Of a DNA stretch of 64,000 nt, positions 27,021 to 35,941 are shown in pieces. Where the stretch lies: contig NZ_CXOO01000011.1 of assembly GCF_001269385.1 (NCBI RefSeq), positions 124,001-188,000 of the forward strand, written 5' to 3'. The notes under the pieces were generated by a model. That model was not told the origin of the DNA. It made no database searches and was given only the letters and a program-made list of their open reading frames with translations. This DNA comes from Limnohabitans sp. DM1. Lineage in GTDB: Bacteria > Pseudomonadota > Gammaproteobacteria > Burkholderiales > Burkholderiaceae_C. Each line of letters starts with the position of its first letter. Positions within the stretch are counted from its first letter, which is position 1. The position numbers and the translations under genes were made by a program.

Positions 27021-27409
27021 GAGTGGCTCCATATAGTTTTCAGCACTTGGTTCAACACAGAAAAATCCCTGTCTATGCGGTTTCTGCGAAATCCCAGCGC
27101 CCAAAATGAATGCCAGACTGACTGAGACAGTCGATCTAACAAAGGTGCATGGAGTTGGAACGTCAAATCAAACTGTTCGTTAAATTGAGCGCTAATGACC
27201 CAATCAAAGTTTGAATCTGACTTCTCAGACCAGCAGACAGAACGAATATTTCGCTCAATCATCTGAGCGACCTTTGCAGAAGATTTGAAATAGATGTAAG
27301 GTGCTCTGCCACCCCACCAGTGACCTTCGCACGAAGCGACTGTTTCGATGTCACCCGTGCCGTTCATCGTGTCCACAAGGGTCTTGATCTTGGCTTCAAT
27401 GATGGCCAT
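27017..27409 (-). CDS. Hypothetical island protein, 130 residues
   Basis: The protein begins MAIIEAKIKTLVDTMNGTGDIETVASCEGHWW; further blocks are APYIYFKSSAKVAQMIERNI and DWVISAQFNEQFDLTFQLHAPLLDR. It is an alpha/beta soluble protein with no recognised motif. AGGAGG lies 5 nt before the ATG at 27409 (2 nt before the alternative ATG at 27412). It is divergent from the plus-strand gene at 27448 with under 40 bp between, leaving little room for two promoters. Confidence 0.65.
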   Translation of the reverse strand: MAIIEAKIKTLVDTMNGTGDIETVASCEGHWWGGRAPYIYFKSSAKVAQMIERNIRSVCWSEKSDSNFDWVISAQFNEQFDLTFQLHAPLLDRLSQSVWHSFWALGFRRNRIDRDFSVLNQVLKTIWSHS

Positions 27410-27447
27410 CATGACCTCCTACTTCATTATTGAAATGGGAGGAGACA

Positions 27448-27960
27448 ATGGCTGACGTCGAATTGCAAAAACAGCTGACCGAATTGCAAAATGAACTGGA
27501 CAGTTTGAAGAAGAGGGTGTCCGAGGATGAGGCTGTCATAGCTTCACTCCAAGCCTGGACGCAATATGGTTTTGGCATGCTGTTAAAACATCTTGCCTGT
27601 CCGAACGACGTAGATCGAGCAAATGTGTCTGGTCTGCTTGAAAAGGTGTTTCTGGACATGTACCGCACACTAAAACAGGGATTCCGTGGCGACGCTGAGA
27701 TGACAACTTCCACGGATGGGTTTGATCGCCTGTATATATGTGCGCAAGAAACTGCCGATATTTGGCAATCAATGCGTGATCACAATTTTGATGAGTCGCC
27801 TGATCAAGATGGTTACAAGCTGATAAATGTTGCGCTAGACATGATGTACCGCATAGACCCACTGACTCAGAGGCATAGTCCATTTGAAACACCTGAGGAA
27901 AAGCGTCTTCGAAAATTTGCACGAGATGCGGTGTTTCAGGCAAAGAACCGTCGAACCTGA
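27448..27960 (+). CDS. Coiled-coil protein on the opposite strand, 170 residues
   Basis: It begins MADVELQKQLTELQNELDSLKKRVSEDEAVIASL, a heptad coiled coil, followed by a helical domain (DRANVSGLLEKVFLDMYRTLKQGF, RLYICAQETADIWQSMRDH) and a basic tail. GGGAGGAG lies 4 nt upstream of the ATG, a strong ribosome-binding site. Its last 425 bp are antisense to the minus-strand frame 27536-28219. Composition and start signal argue that this gene is real; function unknown. Confidence 0.65.
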   Translation: MADVELQKQLTELQNELDSLKKRVSEDEAVIASLQAWTQYGFGMLLKHLACPNDVDRANVSGLLEKVFLDMYRTLKQGFRGDAEMTTSTDGFDRLYICAQETADIWQSMRDHNFDESPDQDGYKLINVALDMMYRIDPLTQRHSPFETPEEKRLRKFARDAVFQAKNRRT

Positions 27961-28219
27961 TAGATTGCAGTGCTTTATCAGAACAAAAGCGATAAAGAGA
28001 ATGCACATCAAACAGTCGATGGCGATGCAGTAATTGACGGCCCGGATTGAAAAAACACTGATTGGCCAGCTCTTGATAGTGTGCTTTGATGATGTCTTGC
28101 ATCATCATTCGGTCACGACTGACGGCCGCAGCCAACAGGCGTGCCCAATGCTTTTCCAAAAGCGTTTCAAGCGATGGCCTCCAAACGTTCAGGAATTCTT
28201 GGAGCAGAGCGCCTTTCAT
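27536..28219 (-). CDS. Hypothetical island protein, 3' part antisense to another gene
   Basis: The start overlaps the upstream DUF2857 stop by ATGA, and the first ~86 residues (MKGALLQEFLNVWRPSLETL, RMMMQDIIKAHYQELANQCFF) look like a normal helical protein. Beyond residue 86 the frame lies opposite the coiled-coil gene and becomes Cys/His/Gln-rich and less protein-like. Either the gene truly overlaps, or its natural 3' end was replaced when the plus-strand gene arrived and read-through supplies an accidental tail. The 227-residue length is therefore provisional. Confidence 0.45.
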   Translation of the reverse strand: MKGALLQEFLNVWRPSLETLLEKHWARLLAAAVSRDRMMMQDIIKAHYQELANQCFFNPGRQLLHRHRLFDVHSLYRFCSDKALQSIRFDGSLPETPHLVQIFEDAFPQVFQMDYASESVGLCGTSCLAQHLSACNHLDQATHQNCDHALIAKYRQFLAHIYTGDQTHPWKLSSQRRHGIPVLVCGTCPETPFQADQTHLLDLRRSDRQDVLTACQNHIASRLGVKL

Positions 28220-28761
28220 GTTGAAGCTCCTGGGATGTAAATCAGGGGATAGAGACCGGCCAAAGGCAGATATGGAAATTGCTGCGCCAGTACCACCCAG
28301 CGGTCGATTTCGTTGTCGTACTCTTTGATCAGCTTGGACCAGCTCGCATAGATGTCATCGACCGTATGACCTGCAGGCTGGGGCACTGACTTGGGCGCCG
28401 GGGGCGCGTTCAACTCTTTGCGCAGTTCAATCCAGCGATCCCGTGACAGATTGAAAAGTCGCCTTATCAGCGGAAAATTTGCCTGGCGCAGAATCAATAT
28501 GCGTAAAGCTGCGTCACGTCTTTCTTTTTCTTGAAGACCTTGTGCGATCCAACTGACACCATCAAGTTGGACCCATAGACGTAGAGGGACTTCTTGTGGC
28601 TGTTCCAGCGTCAGCTTCGTCAATGTCTGGCGCATGTCGTCAGATAAATTGAGGGCTTGGTCGGACAGCAGCTCGATGGCCGCAATGCGGCTCAGCGTCG
28701 TAGAGCGTAAGCAAACCCACCCCGAGGTGCCGGGTGGTGGCTGAGAGACGACGGCGCTCAT
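28216..28761 (-). CDS. DUF2857 family element protein
   Basis: This 181-residue protein has the DUF2857 pattern: DQALNLSDDMRQTLTKLTLEQ, DAALRILILRQANFPLIRRLFNLSRDRWIELRKEL and the closing AQQFPYLPLAGLYPLIY. It directly follows parB with a TGATG overlap; a GTG at 28764 is the alternative start. DUF2857 genes are regular neighbours of the parA-parB pair in this class of element; some relatives act as regulators, but the role here is not determined. Confidence 0.8.
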   Translation of the reverse strand: MSAVVSQPPPGTSGWVCLRSTTLSRIAAIELLSDQALNLSDDMRQTLTKLTLEQPQEVPLRLWVQLDGVSWIAQGLQEKERRDAALRILILRQANFPLIRRLFNLSRDRWIELRKELNAPPAPKSVPQPAGHTVDDIYASWSKLIKEYDNEIDRWVVLAQQFPYLPLAGLYPLIYIPGAST

Positions 28762-30623
28762 CACTGCTGCTCCTGTTGGCTCAGCAGCCTAAAAGTGCCA
28801 ACTGCTTTGACAAGCTCACGGGCGTATTCGCCCACGGGGTTAGACAAATCGGTCAACAGTTCCAGGGTGTAGTAGCCGTCAGCCTGATAGGTTCCCCCCA
28901 GATGCGTTTGTACAAATTGCATCCAGCCGTCCTGATCTTCTGCCCGCGCCCTGAATCCGGCGGGGCCAGTATCGAACAGCGCAAAACCCCTTACACCCTG
29001 CTCGTTGGTGACTTGATGATGAAACCAGTCGACGGTCAGCTGACCTGACATGGTGGCCAAAAGCCACCATGCCTGCGCGGCAAAGTCAGTGGCACTGACA
29101 CCCAGCGAGCTGGCTGGTGCATCCATGAAATAACCCAGCGGCATTCCAGGCGCATTGCGCAAGAGGGGAGTCAACGATGCATAGTCAGTCAAATCCATGA
29201 TGCAGCTGCGCATGCTTTCAACAGCCATTTCCAGGCTGGTGGTACCGGGCAGCTGGCCCTGTTCACCAATCGGGTCTGCGCCACCTTCAAATGGGGCTGT
29301 ACCAGTGTTGTTTTGCCCATCTACAGTGCCAGGATTAGGAATCCTCTTGAGGAGATGCTCTGGGGCTGTTTTGACGCCATTCAGGGCTGAGGGCACTCGG
29401 CCTGTTGGTACAACGTAATCAGAGTCAGCGACTTCATCTTGTTCACCTGACGGTGTATGAGTGCTGGTGTCGTAATCACCGCTGTTGTCTTGACCACCAC
29501 CCACAATGTCAGACTGGTCTGAGCCTGTACCAGCGCCAAGTAAGTCGGTATCAGCGACACCAGACTCAACGCCGTAATTTCCAGGAGTGGTGCTGGCAGC
29601 AGAAGTCGCTTGGGGAGAACGCAATTGATCCAAGGTACTTTGCAATTGGGCGACCGTGATCGTGCGATCAGCTGAGATGGCTTGCATGCATGCGCTCAGC
29701 TCTGCTTCAGTTAGGCCGAACCATGCGGATGCCATTCTGGCCAAGTGCGCTTCGAGATCGCGGGCCAATGAAGTTGGCTTTGCGTCATCGAGTTCATACT
29801 CACTTGTTGCATTCATCAGACCTTGATCATCTTGATCGGCAGCAAACGATTGAAGCCATTCTGAATAGGCTGCGTCAAGGGAATTAGCTGATTTGCTGCT
29901 TTCGAATAATTTGGATCGAATAGATTGAAGCCCAGTGTATTGAGGGCGTAACTTACTTGGCACATCAGCACTACCCAATTTCTTGGCCAAATCACCTAAT
30001 TGCGACAACTTTGTGATCGTAAATTCATAATCACTCAGGGCCGTTTTTTCCAGGGAAAGGCCTTGCTTCTTGAGTTCAGCAGCGAAGTCTCGCAGCGAAA
30101 TATCACGCCCAAGCTCCTGAGAGCGGAGCTTTCGTAACTCAAGATAGCTGTTGGCGGTATCCCAAAAGCACATGGCAGAACGAGTTAAGTTCTCAGACAT
30201 GTGCCCCACCAGCAAGTGCGATTCGGCCTTGAAATTCACCAGATCGAAGTCAAGACTTGTGAACCGTTCTGGATATTCTTCAGCCAGTTCCCAGAGGATG
30301 GACAACCGTGTATTTCCGCCCTTGGCCAGGATGTATCGGTCGCTTCCTGGTCGTTTGGTCACGGCAAGGTTTTGATCCAGTCCCCGATCAAGGATGGATT
30401 CTTTGATTTCTTCGCGCTTTTCGTTTGGCCGTGTGCGGGGGTTGCGCTCATAGGTGCCGACATCACGGACTTTCAGACGAATGATGGCGCGACCGTCAAA
30501 GTCGCCTGGTTTGGAGGTGGGCATGGGGTTGCCTGTGCCAGTGCTGGTTTTCAATTGTTCTTGCTGATCCATTTGCTCTTTCAGCGCCTGACGCATGTCG
30601 TTTGCACTCAGTCGCTTACTCAT
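28761..30623 (-). CDS. parB: ParB family partition protein, PFGI-1 element class
   Basis: This is a 620-residue element-type ParB. The N-terminal ParB/Srx nuclease-like domain is clear (IIRLKVRDVGTYERNPRTRPNEKREEIKESI, LAVTKRPGSDRYILAKGGNTRLSILWEL), followed by the helix-turn-helix region (RDISLRDFAAELKKQGLSLEKTALSDYEF). Residues of about 330-470 are a low-complexity Asp/Gly/Ser/Thr linker, and a C-terminal domain of about 150 residues completes the protein. The start at 30623 overlaps the parA stop by ATGA. It should bind parS-like sites on the element. Confidence 0.9.
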   Translation of the reverse strand: MSKRLSANDMRQALKEQMDQQEQLKTSTGTGNPMPTSKPGDFDGRAIIRLKVRDVGTYERNPRTRPNEKREEIKESILDRGLDQNLAVTKRPGSDRYILAKGGNTRLSILWELAEEYPERFTSLDFDLVNFKAESHLLVGHMSENLTRSAMCFWDTANSYLELRKLRSQELGRDISLRDFAAELKKQGLSLEKTALSDYEFTITKLSQLGDLAKKLGSADVPSKLRPQYTGLQSIRSKLFESSKSANSLDAAYSEWLQSFAADQDDQGLMNATSEYELDDAKPTSLARDLEAHLARMASAWFGLTEAELSACMQAISADRTITVAQLQSTLDQLRSPQATSAASTTPGNYGVESGVADTDLLGAGTGSDQSDIVGGGQDNSGDYDTSTHTPSGEQDEVADSDYVVPTGRVPSALNGVKTAPEHLLKRIPNPGTVDGQNNTGTAPFEGGADPIGEQGQLPGTTSLEMAVESMRSCIMDLTDYASLTPLLRNAPGMPLGYFMDAPASSLGVSATDFAAQAWWLLATMSGQLTVDWFHHQVTNEQGVRGFALFDTGPAGFRARAEDQDGWMQFVQTHLGGTYQADGYYTLELLTDLSNPVGEYARELVKAVGTFRLLSQQEQQ

Positions 30624-31504
30624 TTGGCGTCTCCAATTGGCTGATGCCCAGGGAGCCACAGACCTTTTAGGTTTGGCATGACTTCGTGCAAAAGTGCATG
30701 CATGACCTGCGACGGCGTGACATTCGCATCGCTGTCCAGCTCATGTACTGGGCGCCGCAATGAGCGGCACTGCTCATAGACGGTGGAGTAGGGGACTTTT
30801 GTGTCAAGCAGCCTGATGGTTGGATGGCTGCGAAACTGGTCACGAATGGCCTCTTCAACCATTCGTGCGTTAGTGGTTCGCGGCATCGCGTTGACAAAAA
30901 TCGCCAGCTGGCCTGCTCGCATTTCCGGAATCATGTCGCTCATGACGTTGAGCTGTGACAGCATCTCCAGCGTGCCGGTGATGAACTCGCTGAAATTGAG
31001 CATGTCCGGTTTGATGGGGGTGAGCATCAAATCGGCAGCCATGGCCGCAGTGCGTTGAAGCTCGCCTTTGGCGCCCTGGGTGTCGATGATCACCAGGTCA
31101 AAGTTTTCTCGGATGATGGGCTGACGGACTGCGCGTTTGAGCAGCAGCAGCCGATCTTCACGCTCCTTGAGCCAGGCCTGGATGTGGTCTTCCATGTTGG
31201 AAGGCAACAGCCAGAGGTTTTGAACATTGGTTTCGACAATGTCACCATCAAGGATGACACCACCACGAGAAATCACCTGGTTCATGCCTGGTGACTCTTT
31301 GGTCAGTGGCGTCTGTGTGCCGAAGAATTTCGACAGCGCCGGTTGCATGTCTGCATCGATGAGCAGCACGCGCTGACCAAGCGCTGCAGCGAGGCCACCC
31401 AAGTTGGCCGCAGTGGTTGTTTTACCAGCGCCGCCCTTGGTGTTGACGACTGATATGACCGTTGTACTTTTCACAAAATGCTCCTGTTGTTCGTGTTTGG
31501 ACAC
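30620..31504 (-). CDS. parA: ParA/MinD-type partition ATPase
   Basis: This 294-residue ParA has the deviant Walker A VVNTKGGAGKTTTAANLG with signature Lys, LLIDADMQPALSKFFG (Walker A') and DLVIIDTQGAKGEL (Walker B). No N-terminal DNA-binding domain is present, as in element and type Ib ParAs. It is the first gene of the long minus-strand unit and so probably lies near the right end of the island. The 168 bp upstream to the ankyrin gene should contain its promoter, but no end sequence could be recognised there. Confidence 0.92.
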   Translation of the reverse strand: MSKHEQQEHFVKSTTVISVVNTKGGAGKTTTAANLGGLAAALGQRVLLIDADMQPALSKFFGTQTPLTKESPGMNQVISRGGVILDGDIVETNVQNLWLLPSNMEDHIQAWLKEREDRLLLLKRAVRQPIIRENFDLVIIDTQGAKGELQRTAAMAADLMLTPIKPDMLNFSEFITGTLEMLSQLNVMSDMIPEMRAGQLAIFVNAMPRTTNARMVEEAIRDQFRSHPTIRLLDTKVPYSTVYEQCRSLRRPVHELDSDANVTPSQVMHALLHEVMPNLKGLWLPGHQPIGDAK

Positions 31505-31672
31505 AACAAGAAAAGCATCTACAGACCTTTACCCCTGAGACTATGCTTGGCAACTGGACAACTACATCATCCAGTGACTTAACATAATATGCATCGTACG
31601 AAATTTAAGTGCATGAGATGAGGGATAAAACACCAGATCCATCAAACGAAAACGTCAGTCAGTTCAACCGAG

Positions 31673-32350
31673 TCAGTCCTTGATCACCGGTGGAAAAACG
31701 TACAAACGTGCCAGCCCTTGACGCATCAAGGACTCAGCATCCGGGCGACGACCCTGGACGGCAAAATCGAAGGCAGTCAAGCCTTGCTGGTTTTGTTTGA
31801 GCAAATCAGAGCCCGGCGCCTGGATCAGCGACTTGACGGACAAAGCACTGCCGTAGCGTGCGGCCATCATCAGCGGCGTGGTGCCGTTGGGTGATTCAGC
31901 ATTGACCTGCGCGCCATGCTTGAGGAGCAGATTCACGATGGCCGTGTGTCCGCCGGCGGCCGCGTAATGCAAAGCTGTCCAGCCAGGCTTGTTGACTTCG
32001 GCCCCACGTTCGAGCAAGCGTTCGACCAGCGTCAGATGGCCGCGCAAGGCTGCCATCATCAATGGGCTTTCGCCAGCGGTATTGAAGATGTCGATTCGTG
32101 TCTGTGGCCAGCGGATCAGCAGTTCGGCGACTTTGGGCGATGGCTCCTGGATGGCCAAAACAAGCGCTGGCGCCGCATTGACGTTCACAGAATTGGGGTC
32201 AAAACCCCGTTCCAGCAAAACCTGCACGGTGCGCGCATCATCAAAAGTCACAGCTCTGAAAAAGTCTTCGTAGGCGCCTGCAAAGGACAGGCTAGATATA
32301 AAAACTCCAGCCAAAACAACAGGCTTTTTCAAACTTTTAAAGTAAAACAT
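31673..32350 (-). CDS. Exported ankyrin-repeat protein
   Basis: This 225-residue protein has a signal peptide (MFYFKSLKKPVVLAGVFISSLSFAGA) and about five ankyrin repeats, with readable units such as GESPLMMAALRGHLTLVERLL, GWTALHYAAAGGHTAIVNLLL and GTTPLMMAARYGSALSVKSLI. It is likely a periplasmic protein-interaction module. It lies just downstream of tatD on the same strand and is the first core-type gene right of the island. Confidence 0.9.
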   Translation of the reverse strand: MFYFKSLKKPVVLAGVFISSLSFAGAYEDFFRAVTFDDARTVQVLLERGFDPNSVNVNAAPALVLAIQEPSPKVAELLIRWPQTRIDIFNTAGESPLMMAALRGHLTLVERLLERGAEVNKPGWTALHYAAAGGHTAIVNLLLKHGAQVNAESPNGTTPLMMAARYGSALSVKSLIQAPGSDLLKQNQQGLTAFDFAVQGRRPDAESLMRQGLARLYVFPPVIKD

Positions 32351-32355
32351 GAATA

Positions 32356-33165
32356 TCAACCGGTGGCCACGCGCAGGAAAAGTTGGTCAAAATTGGTGCT
32401 GGTCAGCGCCCCAATCGCTTCAGAAGTCGTGCCGCGCAACTCGGCCAGCTGTTTGGCCACAAAGGGCACATAAGAGGGATTGTTGGTCTTTCCGCGGTAA
32501 GGCACGGGGGCCAAATAAGGGCTGTCTGTCTCGATGAGCAAGCGGTCATCGGGTACAAATTTGGCCACTTCGCGCAAATCAGCTGCTGTTTTGAAGGTCA
32601 GGATGCCCGAAAAGGAGATGTAAAAACCCAGGTCCAAAGCGGCCCGGGCCACTTGCTGGCTTTCGGTGAAGCAATGGAATACGCCGCCCGCACACCCTGC
32701 CCCACCCATTTCGCCCTCTTCTTTCAAGATGGCAATGGTGTCGTCTGAAGCCTGACGGGTGTGGATGACCAAAGGCAAGGCCGTCTGACGAGCTGCGCGG
32801 ATGTGCGTGCGAAAACGCTCACGCTGCCATTCCATGTCGGCCACGGTGCGTCCACCTTTGCGCTCGTCCATTTGGTAATAATCCAGCCCGGTCTCGCCAA
32901 TCGCCACCACTCTGGGGCGAGCGGCGCCATCCAGCAGATCCTGCAGGCTGGGCTCACGCACACCTTCGTTATCAGGATGTACGCCCACCGTGGCCCACAT
33001 GTTGTCGTTGGCCATGGCCAGGCCGTGCACTTCGTCAAATTTCTCCATCGTGGTGCAGATCACCAGGGCGCGGGTCACTTGGGCGGCTTGCATGGCTTGC
33101 TGGATGCTGTCCAGCTCGTTCATCAGTTCGGGGAAATTCAGGTGGCAATGGGAATCGGTGTACAT
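32356..33165 (-). CDS. tatD: TatD-family metal-dependent DNase
   Basis: This 269-residue TIM-barrel hydrolase starts with the HxH metal site MYTDSHCHLNF. GETGLDYY, LVIHTRQASDD, FHCFTES and IETDSPYLAPVPYRGKTNNP supply the remaining ligands and the C-terminal signature. Family members are 3'-5' exonucleases linked to DNA repair and protein or RNA quality control. It is separated from holB by 3 bp. Confidence 0.95.
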   Translation of the reverse strand: MYTDSHCHLNFPELMNELDSIQQAMQAAQVTRALVICTTMEKFDEVHGLAMANDNMWATVGVHPDNEGVREPSLQDLLDGAARPRVVAIGETGLDYYQMDERKGGRTVADMEWQRERFRTHIRAARQTALPLVIHTRQASDDTIAILKEEGEMGGAGCAGGVFHCFTESQQVARAALDLGFYISFSGILTFKTAADLREVAKFVPDDRLLIETDSPYLAPVPYRGKTNNPSYVPFVAKQLAELRGTTSEAIGALTSTNFDQLFLRVATG

Positions 33166-33168
33166 GGT

Positions 33169-34173
33169 TCAGCCCTTGGACATCAGGGTTTGTTGGGCGT
33201 CGGCGGTCAGGGCCTCGAGCATCAGACCAGCATTAAAAGGGTGTTCGGCCGTGCGGGCAGATTGCATCAGACGCTTGAACCAGTCGGTCAGCACCGCCAA
33301 AGACGCACCACTGGGGGGTAATTGGCTTGTGTCAAAAAAGCGTGGCGCAGCGCCTGTTTGGCGCAGCACCAAGTCGTGGCAAAGCTTTTGCAAGGCGTCA
33401 ATGGCTTGGGCGGGGCTCAATTCGGCCAAGTGCCGGGCATCGCCCTGGCGCATGGCTTTGGGCAAATGGGCCCACCAGTCGGGCGACAAACCCGATTCGG
33501 CCTGTCGCAGCACATCGGTGGGACGCCCGCCAGCACTGCGCAGCAAGTCGTACGCAATCGCAGCGGGCACGCCCTGCCCCGTGAGCCACGGCAGTGCCTC
33601 GTCGGCTTCGGGCCATTTCATGGTGTGGGCCAAGCAGCGGCTGCGGATGGTGGGCAGCAGCATGTGGCTGGCCTCGGTGGCCAGCACAAAGCGCACATCT
33701 CCCGGTGGCTCTTCCAGGGTTTTGAGCAGCGCGTTGGCCGTGATGGTGTTCATGCGCTCGGCCGGAAACACCAGCACCGCCTTGCCTCGCCCGCGTGCGT
33801 CGGTGCGCTGCGAAAACTCCACCGCGTCACGCATCGCGTCCACGCGGATCTCTTTGCTGGGCTTGCGGGTTTTCTTGTCGATCTCGTCCTGGGCTTTTTC
33901 AGACAAAGGCCAGCCCAGCTCGATCATCACCGTCTCGGGCATCAGCACTTCAAGGTCGGCGTGGGTGTGCACAGCAATCGCGTGGCAGCTGGGGCAATCG
34001 CCGCAGGCGCCCTGAGCGGTGGGTTTTTCGCACAGCCAGGCCGAAGCCAAGGCCAGAGCCAGTTCGTACTGGCCCAGGCCCGACGGGCCTTGCAGCAGCC
34101 AGGCGTGGCCGCGCTGGGCGAGTAAATCGGTGGCTTGCCGGGCGATCCAGGGGGCGTTCAAGACGGCGCTCAT
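33169..34173 (-). CDS. holB: DNA polymerase III, delta' subunit
   Basis: This 334-residue clamp-loader subunit has the P-loop position [15 protein letters not shown], where the catalytic Lys is replaced by Gln, as expected for the non-hydrolysing delta' subunit. A zinc module follows ([10 protein letters not shown]). [22 protein letters not shown] and [20 protein letters not shown] are the conserved core blocks. The ATG at 34173 overlaps the tmk stop by ATGA. Confidence 0.93.
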   Translation of the reverse strand: MSAVLNAPWIARQATDLLAQRGHAWLLQGPSGLGQYELALALASAWLCEKPTAQGACGDCPSCHAIAVHTHADLEVLMPETVMIELGWPLSEKAQDEIDKKTRKPSKEIRVDAMRDAVEFSQRTDARGRGKAVLVFPAERMNTITANALLKTLEEPPGDVRFVLATEASHMLLPTIRSRCLAHTMKWPEADEALPWLTGQGVPAAIAYDLLRSAGGRPTDVLRQAESGLSPDWWAHLPKAMRQGDARHLAELSPAQAIDALQKLCHDLVLRQTGAAPRFFDTSQLPPSGASLAVLTDWFKRLMQSARTAEHPFNAGLMLEALTADAQQTLMSKG

Positions 34174-34811
34174 GCGGCGGCTCCTCGCAGCCAATCACGC
34201 ACGACGCGTGACACATCCGCGCCCACGGCATCGATGGTCTGCGCCGCATCGATGCGTGCAAAACGGCTGGGCATCTCCGCTTGGCGGCGGGCGTAACCGG
34301 CCCGTACAGCGGCAAAAAAGTCAGCCGGTTGGGATTCAAACTTGTCCGGCACCCGGGCCGAAGCCAGACGTTCGGCCGCAATCAAGGGGTCCAGGTCGAA
34401 CCAAACAGTCAGGTCAGGTTGGCGCAAAGTGCCATCAGGCAGACCTTGCACCATGCCCTCGAGTTGGGCCAACACCTGCCAATCAAAGCCCCGGCCACCG
34501 CCTTGGTAGGCAAAGGTGGCGTCGGTGAACCGGTCGCACAGCACCACGTCGCCGCGACTGAGCGCGGGCTCGATCACCTGCACGAGATGCTCACGGCGTG
34601 CCGCGAACATCAACAACGCCTCTGTCAGCGGGTCCATGGGCTCGTGCAGCACCAGCTCGCGCAGCTTTTCAGAAAGAGGTGTGCCGCCTGGCTCGCGGGT
34701 CAGCACCACCGCCCTGCCCGTTTGGCGAAACAGTTCGGCCACGCGGGCGATGTGCGTGGACTTGCCCGCACCGTCGATGCCTTCAAAACTGATGAATGTG
34801 CCGCTGCTCAT
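34170..34811 (-). CDS. tmk: Thymidylate kinase
   Basis: This 213-residue dTMP kinase has P-loop [37 protein letters not shown], and the DR-Y motif [27 protein letters not shown] and the lid region [17 protein letters not shown] complete the fold. It is coupled to holB and follows mltG in the conserved mltG-tmk-holB order. Confidence 0.96.
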   Translation of the reverse strand: MSSGTFISFEGIDGAGKSTHIARVAELFRQTGRAVVLTREPGGTPLSEKLRELVLHEPMDPLTEALLMFAARREHLVQVIEPALSRGDVVLCDRFTDATFAYQGGGRGFDWQVLAQLEGMVQGLPDGTLRQPDLTVWFDLDPLIAAERLASARVPDKFESQPADFFAAVRAGYARRQAEMPSRFARIDAAQTIDAVGADVSRVVRDWLRGAAA

Positions 34812-34869
34812 AAAGATGTGAAATCAATCCTTGATTGTCGCCGAAGCCGCAGGCCGGGCTGAACGCCGA

Positions 34870-35871
34870 TCACTGCCCGCGCTGGTAGCGGTTCACAGCC
34901 CGGTTGTGTTCGTCCAACGTGGCACTGAAATGGCTGCTGCCATCGCCCTTGGCCACAAAGTAAATGGCGGACGTTTTGGCCGGTTGCACCGCAGCCAGCA
35001 AGGATGCCTTGCCCGGCATGGCAATGGGCGTGGGCGGCAGACCGGCCCGGGTGTAGGTGTTCCAGGGGTTGTCGGTCGTCAGGTGCACCCGGCGCAAATT
35101 GCCGTCAAAAGCTTCACCCAAGCCATAAATCACCGTCGGGTCGGTTTGCAGGCGCATGCCAATGCGCAAGCGGTTGTTGAACACCCCCGAAATCTGCGCC
35201 CGGTCTTGCGCCTTGCCGGTTTCCTTTTCGACGATGCTCGCCAAAATCAGCGCCTGCTCGGGCGACTGCAAGGCAGCGCCGGGTTGCCGAGCTTCCCAGG
35301 CTTGTTGAAGCTGTTTGTCCATGGCTTTCATGGCCCGCTGCAACACCGCCAGGTCGCTGGTGCCTTTGGCGTACGAATAGGTGTCCGGGTAAAAACGCCC
35401 TTCCGGGGCCACGCCGGGGCGGCCCAGTTGGGCCATCAAGGCCTCGTCAGACAGGGCGCGGCTGTCTGGGCGCAGGTTTTCGGCTTTGGCCAAAGCCTGG
35501 CGCACTTGTCGCCAGTTCCAGCCTTCCACCACCGTCACGGTGCGCAGGCTTTCCTCGCCCCTAACCAGCATGCTCAACAAACGTTGGGGCGAAGTGCCCG
35601 GTGCAATTTCATAGCTGCCCGCACGCATCTGGCGCGACTGGCCCGACAAGCGAAACCACGCGAACAAGAGCGTGGGCGAAGTTTGGGCCCCCGCATCGGC
35701 CACGGCTTGCGCGATGCCTTTGGCCGAAGTACCCGGTTCGATGGACAAATCCAGCGTGGCCTGGCGGGTGTCGATGGGTTGGTGCAGCCACCAGAAAGCG
35801 CCACCCAGCAGGCCCAAGGCCACAAGCAACAGGCTGGCCAACCACTTCATCAAGCCTTTGAGCACGGCCAT
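34870..35871 (-). CDS. mltG: Endolytic murein transglycosylase MltG
   Basis: This is a 333-residue YceG-like protein with one N-terminal membrane helix (KWLASLLLVALGLLGGAFWWL), a LysM-like segment and the catalytic region ILASIVEKETG with the key Glu. RIGMRLQTDPTVIYGL and the NPWNTYTRAGLPPTPIAMPG signature follow. It cleaves nascent glycan strands during peptidoglycan synthesis. The start at 35871 is used; the Met at residue 8 is an alternative. Confidence 0.95.
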   Translation of the reverse strand: MAVLKGLMKWLASLLLVALGLLGGAFWWLHQPIDTRQATLDLSIEPGTSAKGIAQAVADAGAQTSPTLLFAWFRLSGQSRQMRAGSYEIAPGTSPQRLLSMLVRGEESLRTVTVVEGWNWRQVRQALAKAENLRPDSRALSDEALMAQLGRPGVAPEGRFYPDTYSYAKGTSDLAVLQRAMKAMDKQLQQAWEARQPGAALQSPEQALILASIVEKETGKAQDRAQISGVFNNRLRIGMRLQTDPTVIYGLGEAFDGNLRRVHLTTDNPWNTYTRAGLPPTPIAMPGKASLLAAVQPAKTSAIYFVAKGDGSSHFSATLDEHNRAVNRYQRGQ

Positions 35872-35941
35872 GTCCTTGTTCGGGTGTTGAAAACGTGGGG
35901 GGATGATAATTCACGTCCTTGCCAGACGACCGAGCCGCGAC

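Noticed and set aside
11663-31672. Attachment-site direct repeats at the island ends
   Set aside because: Reading both edge regions side by side gave no convincing direct repeat and no tRNA fragment, so no att site is claimed.
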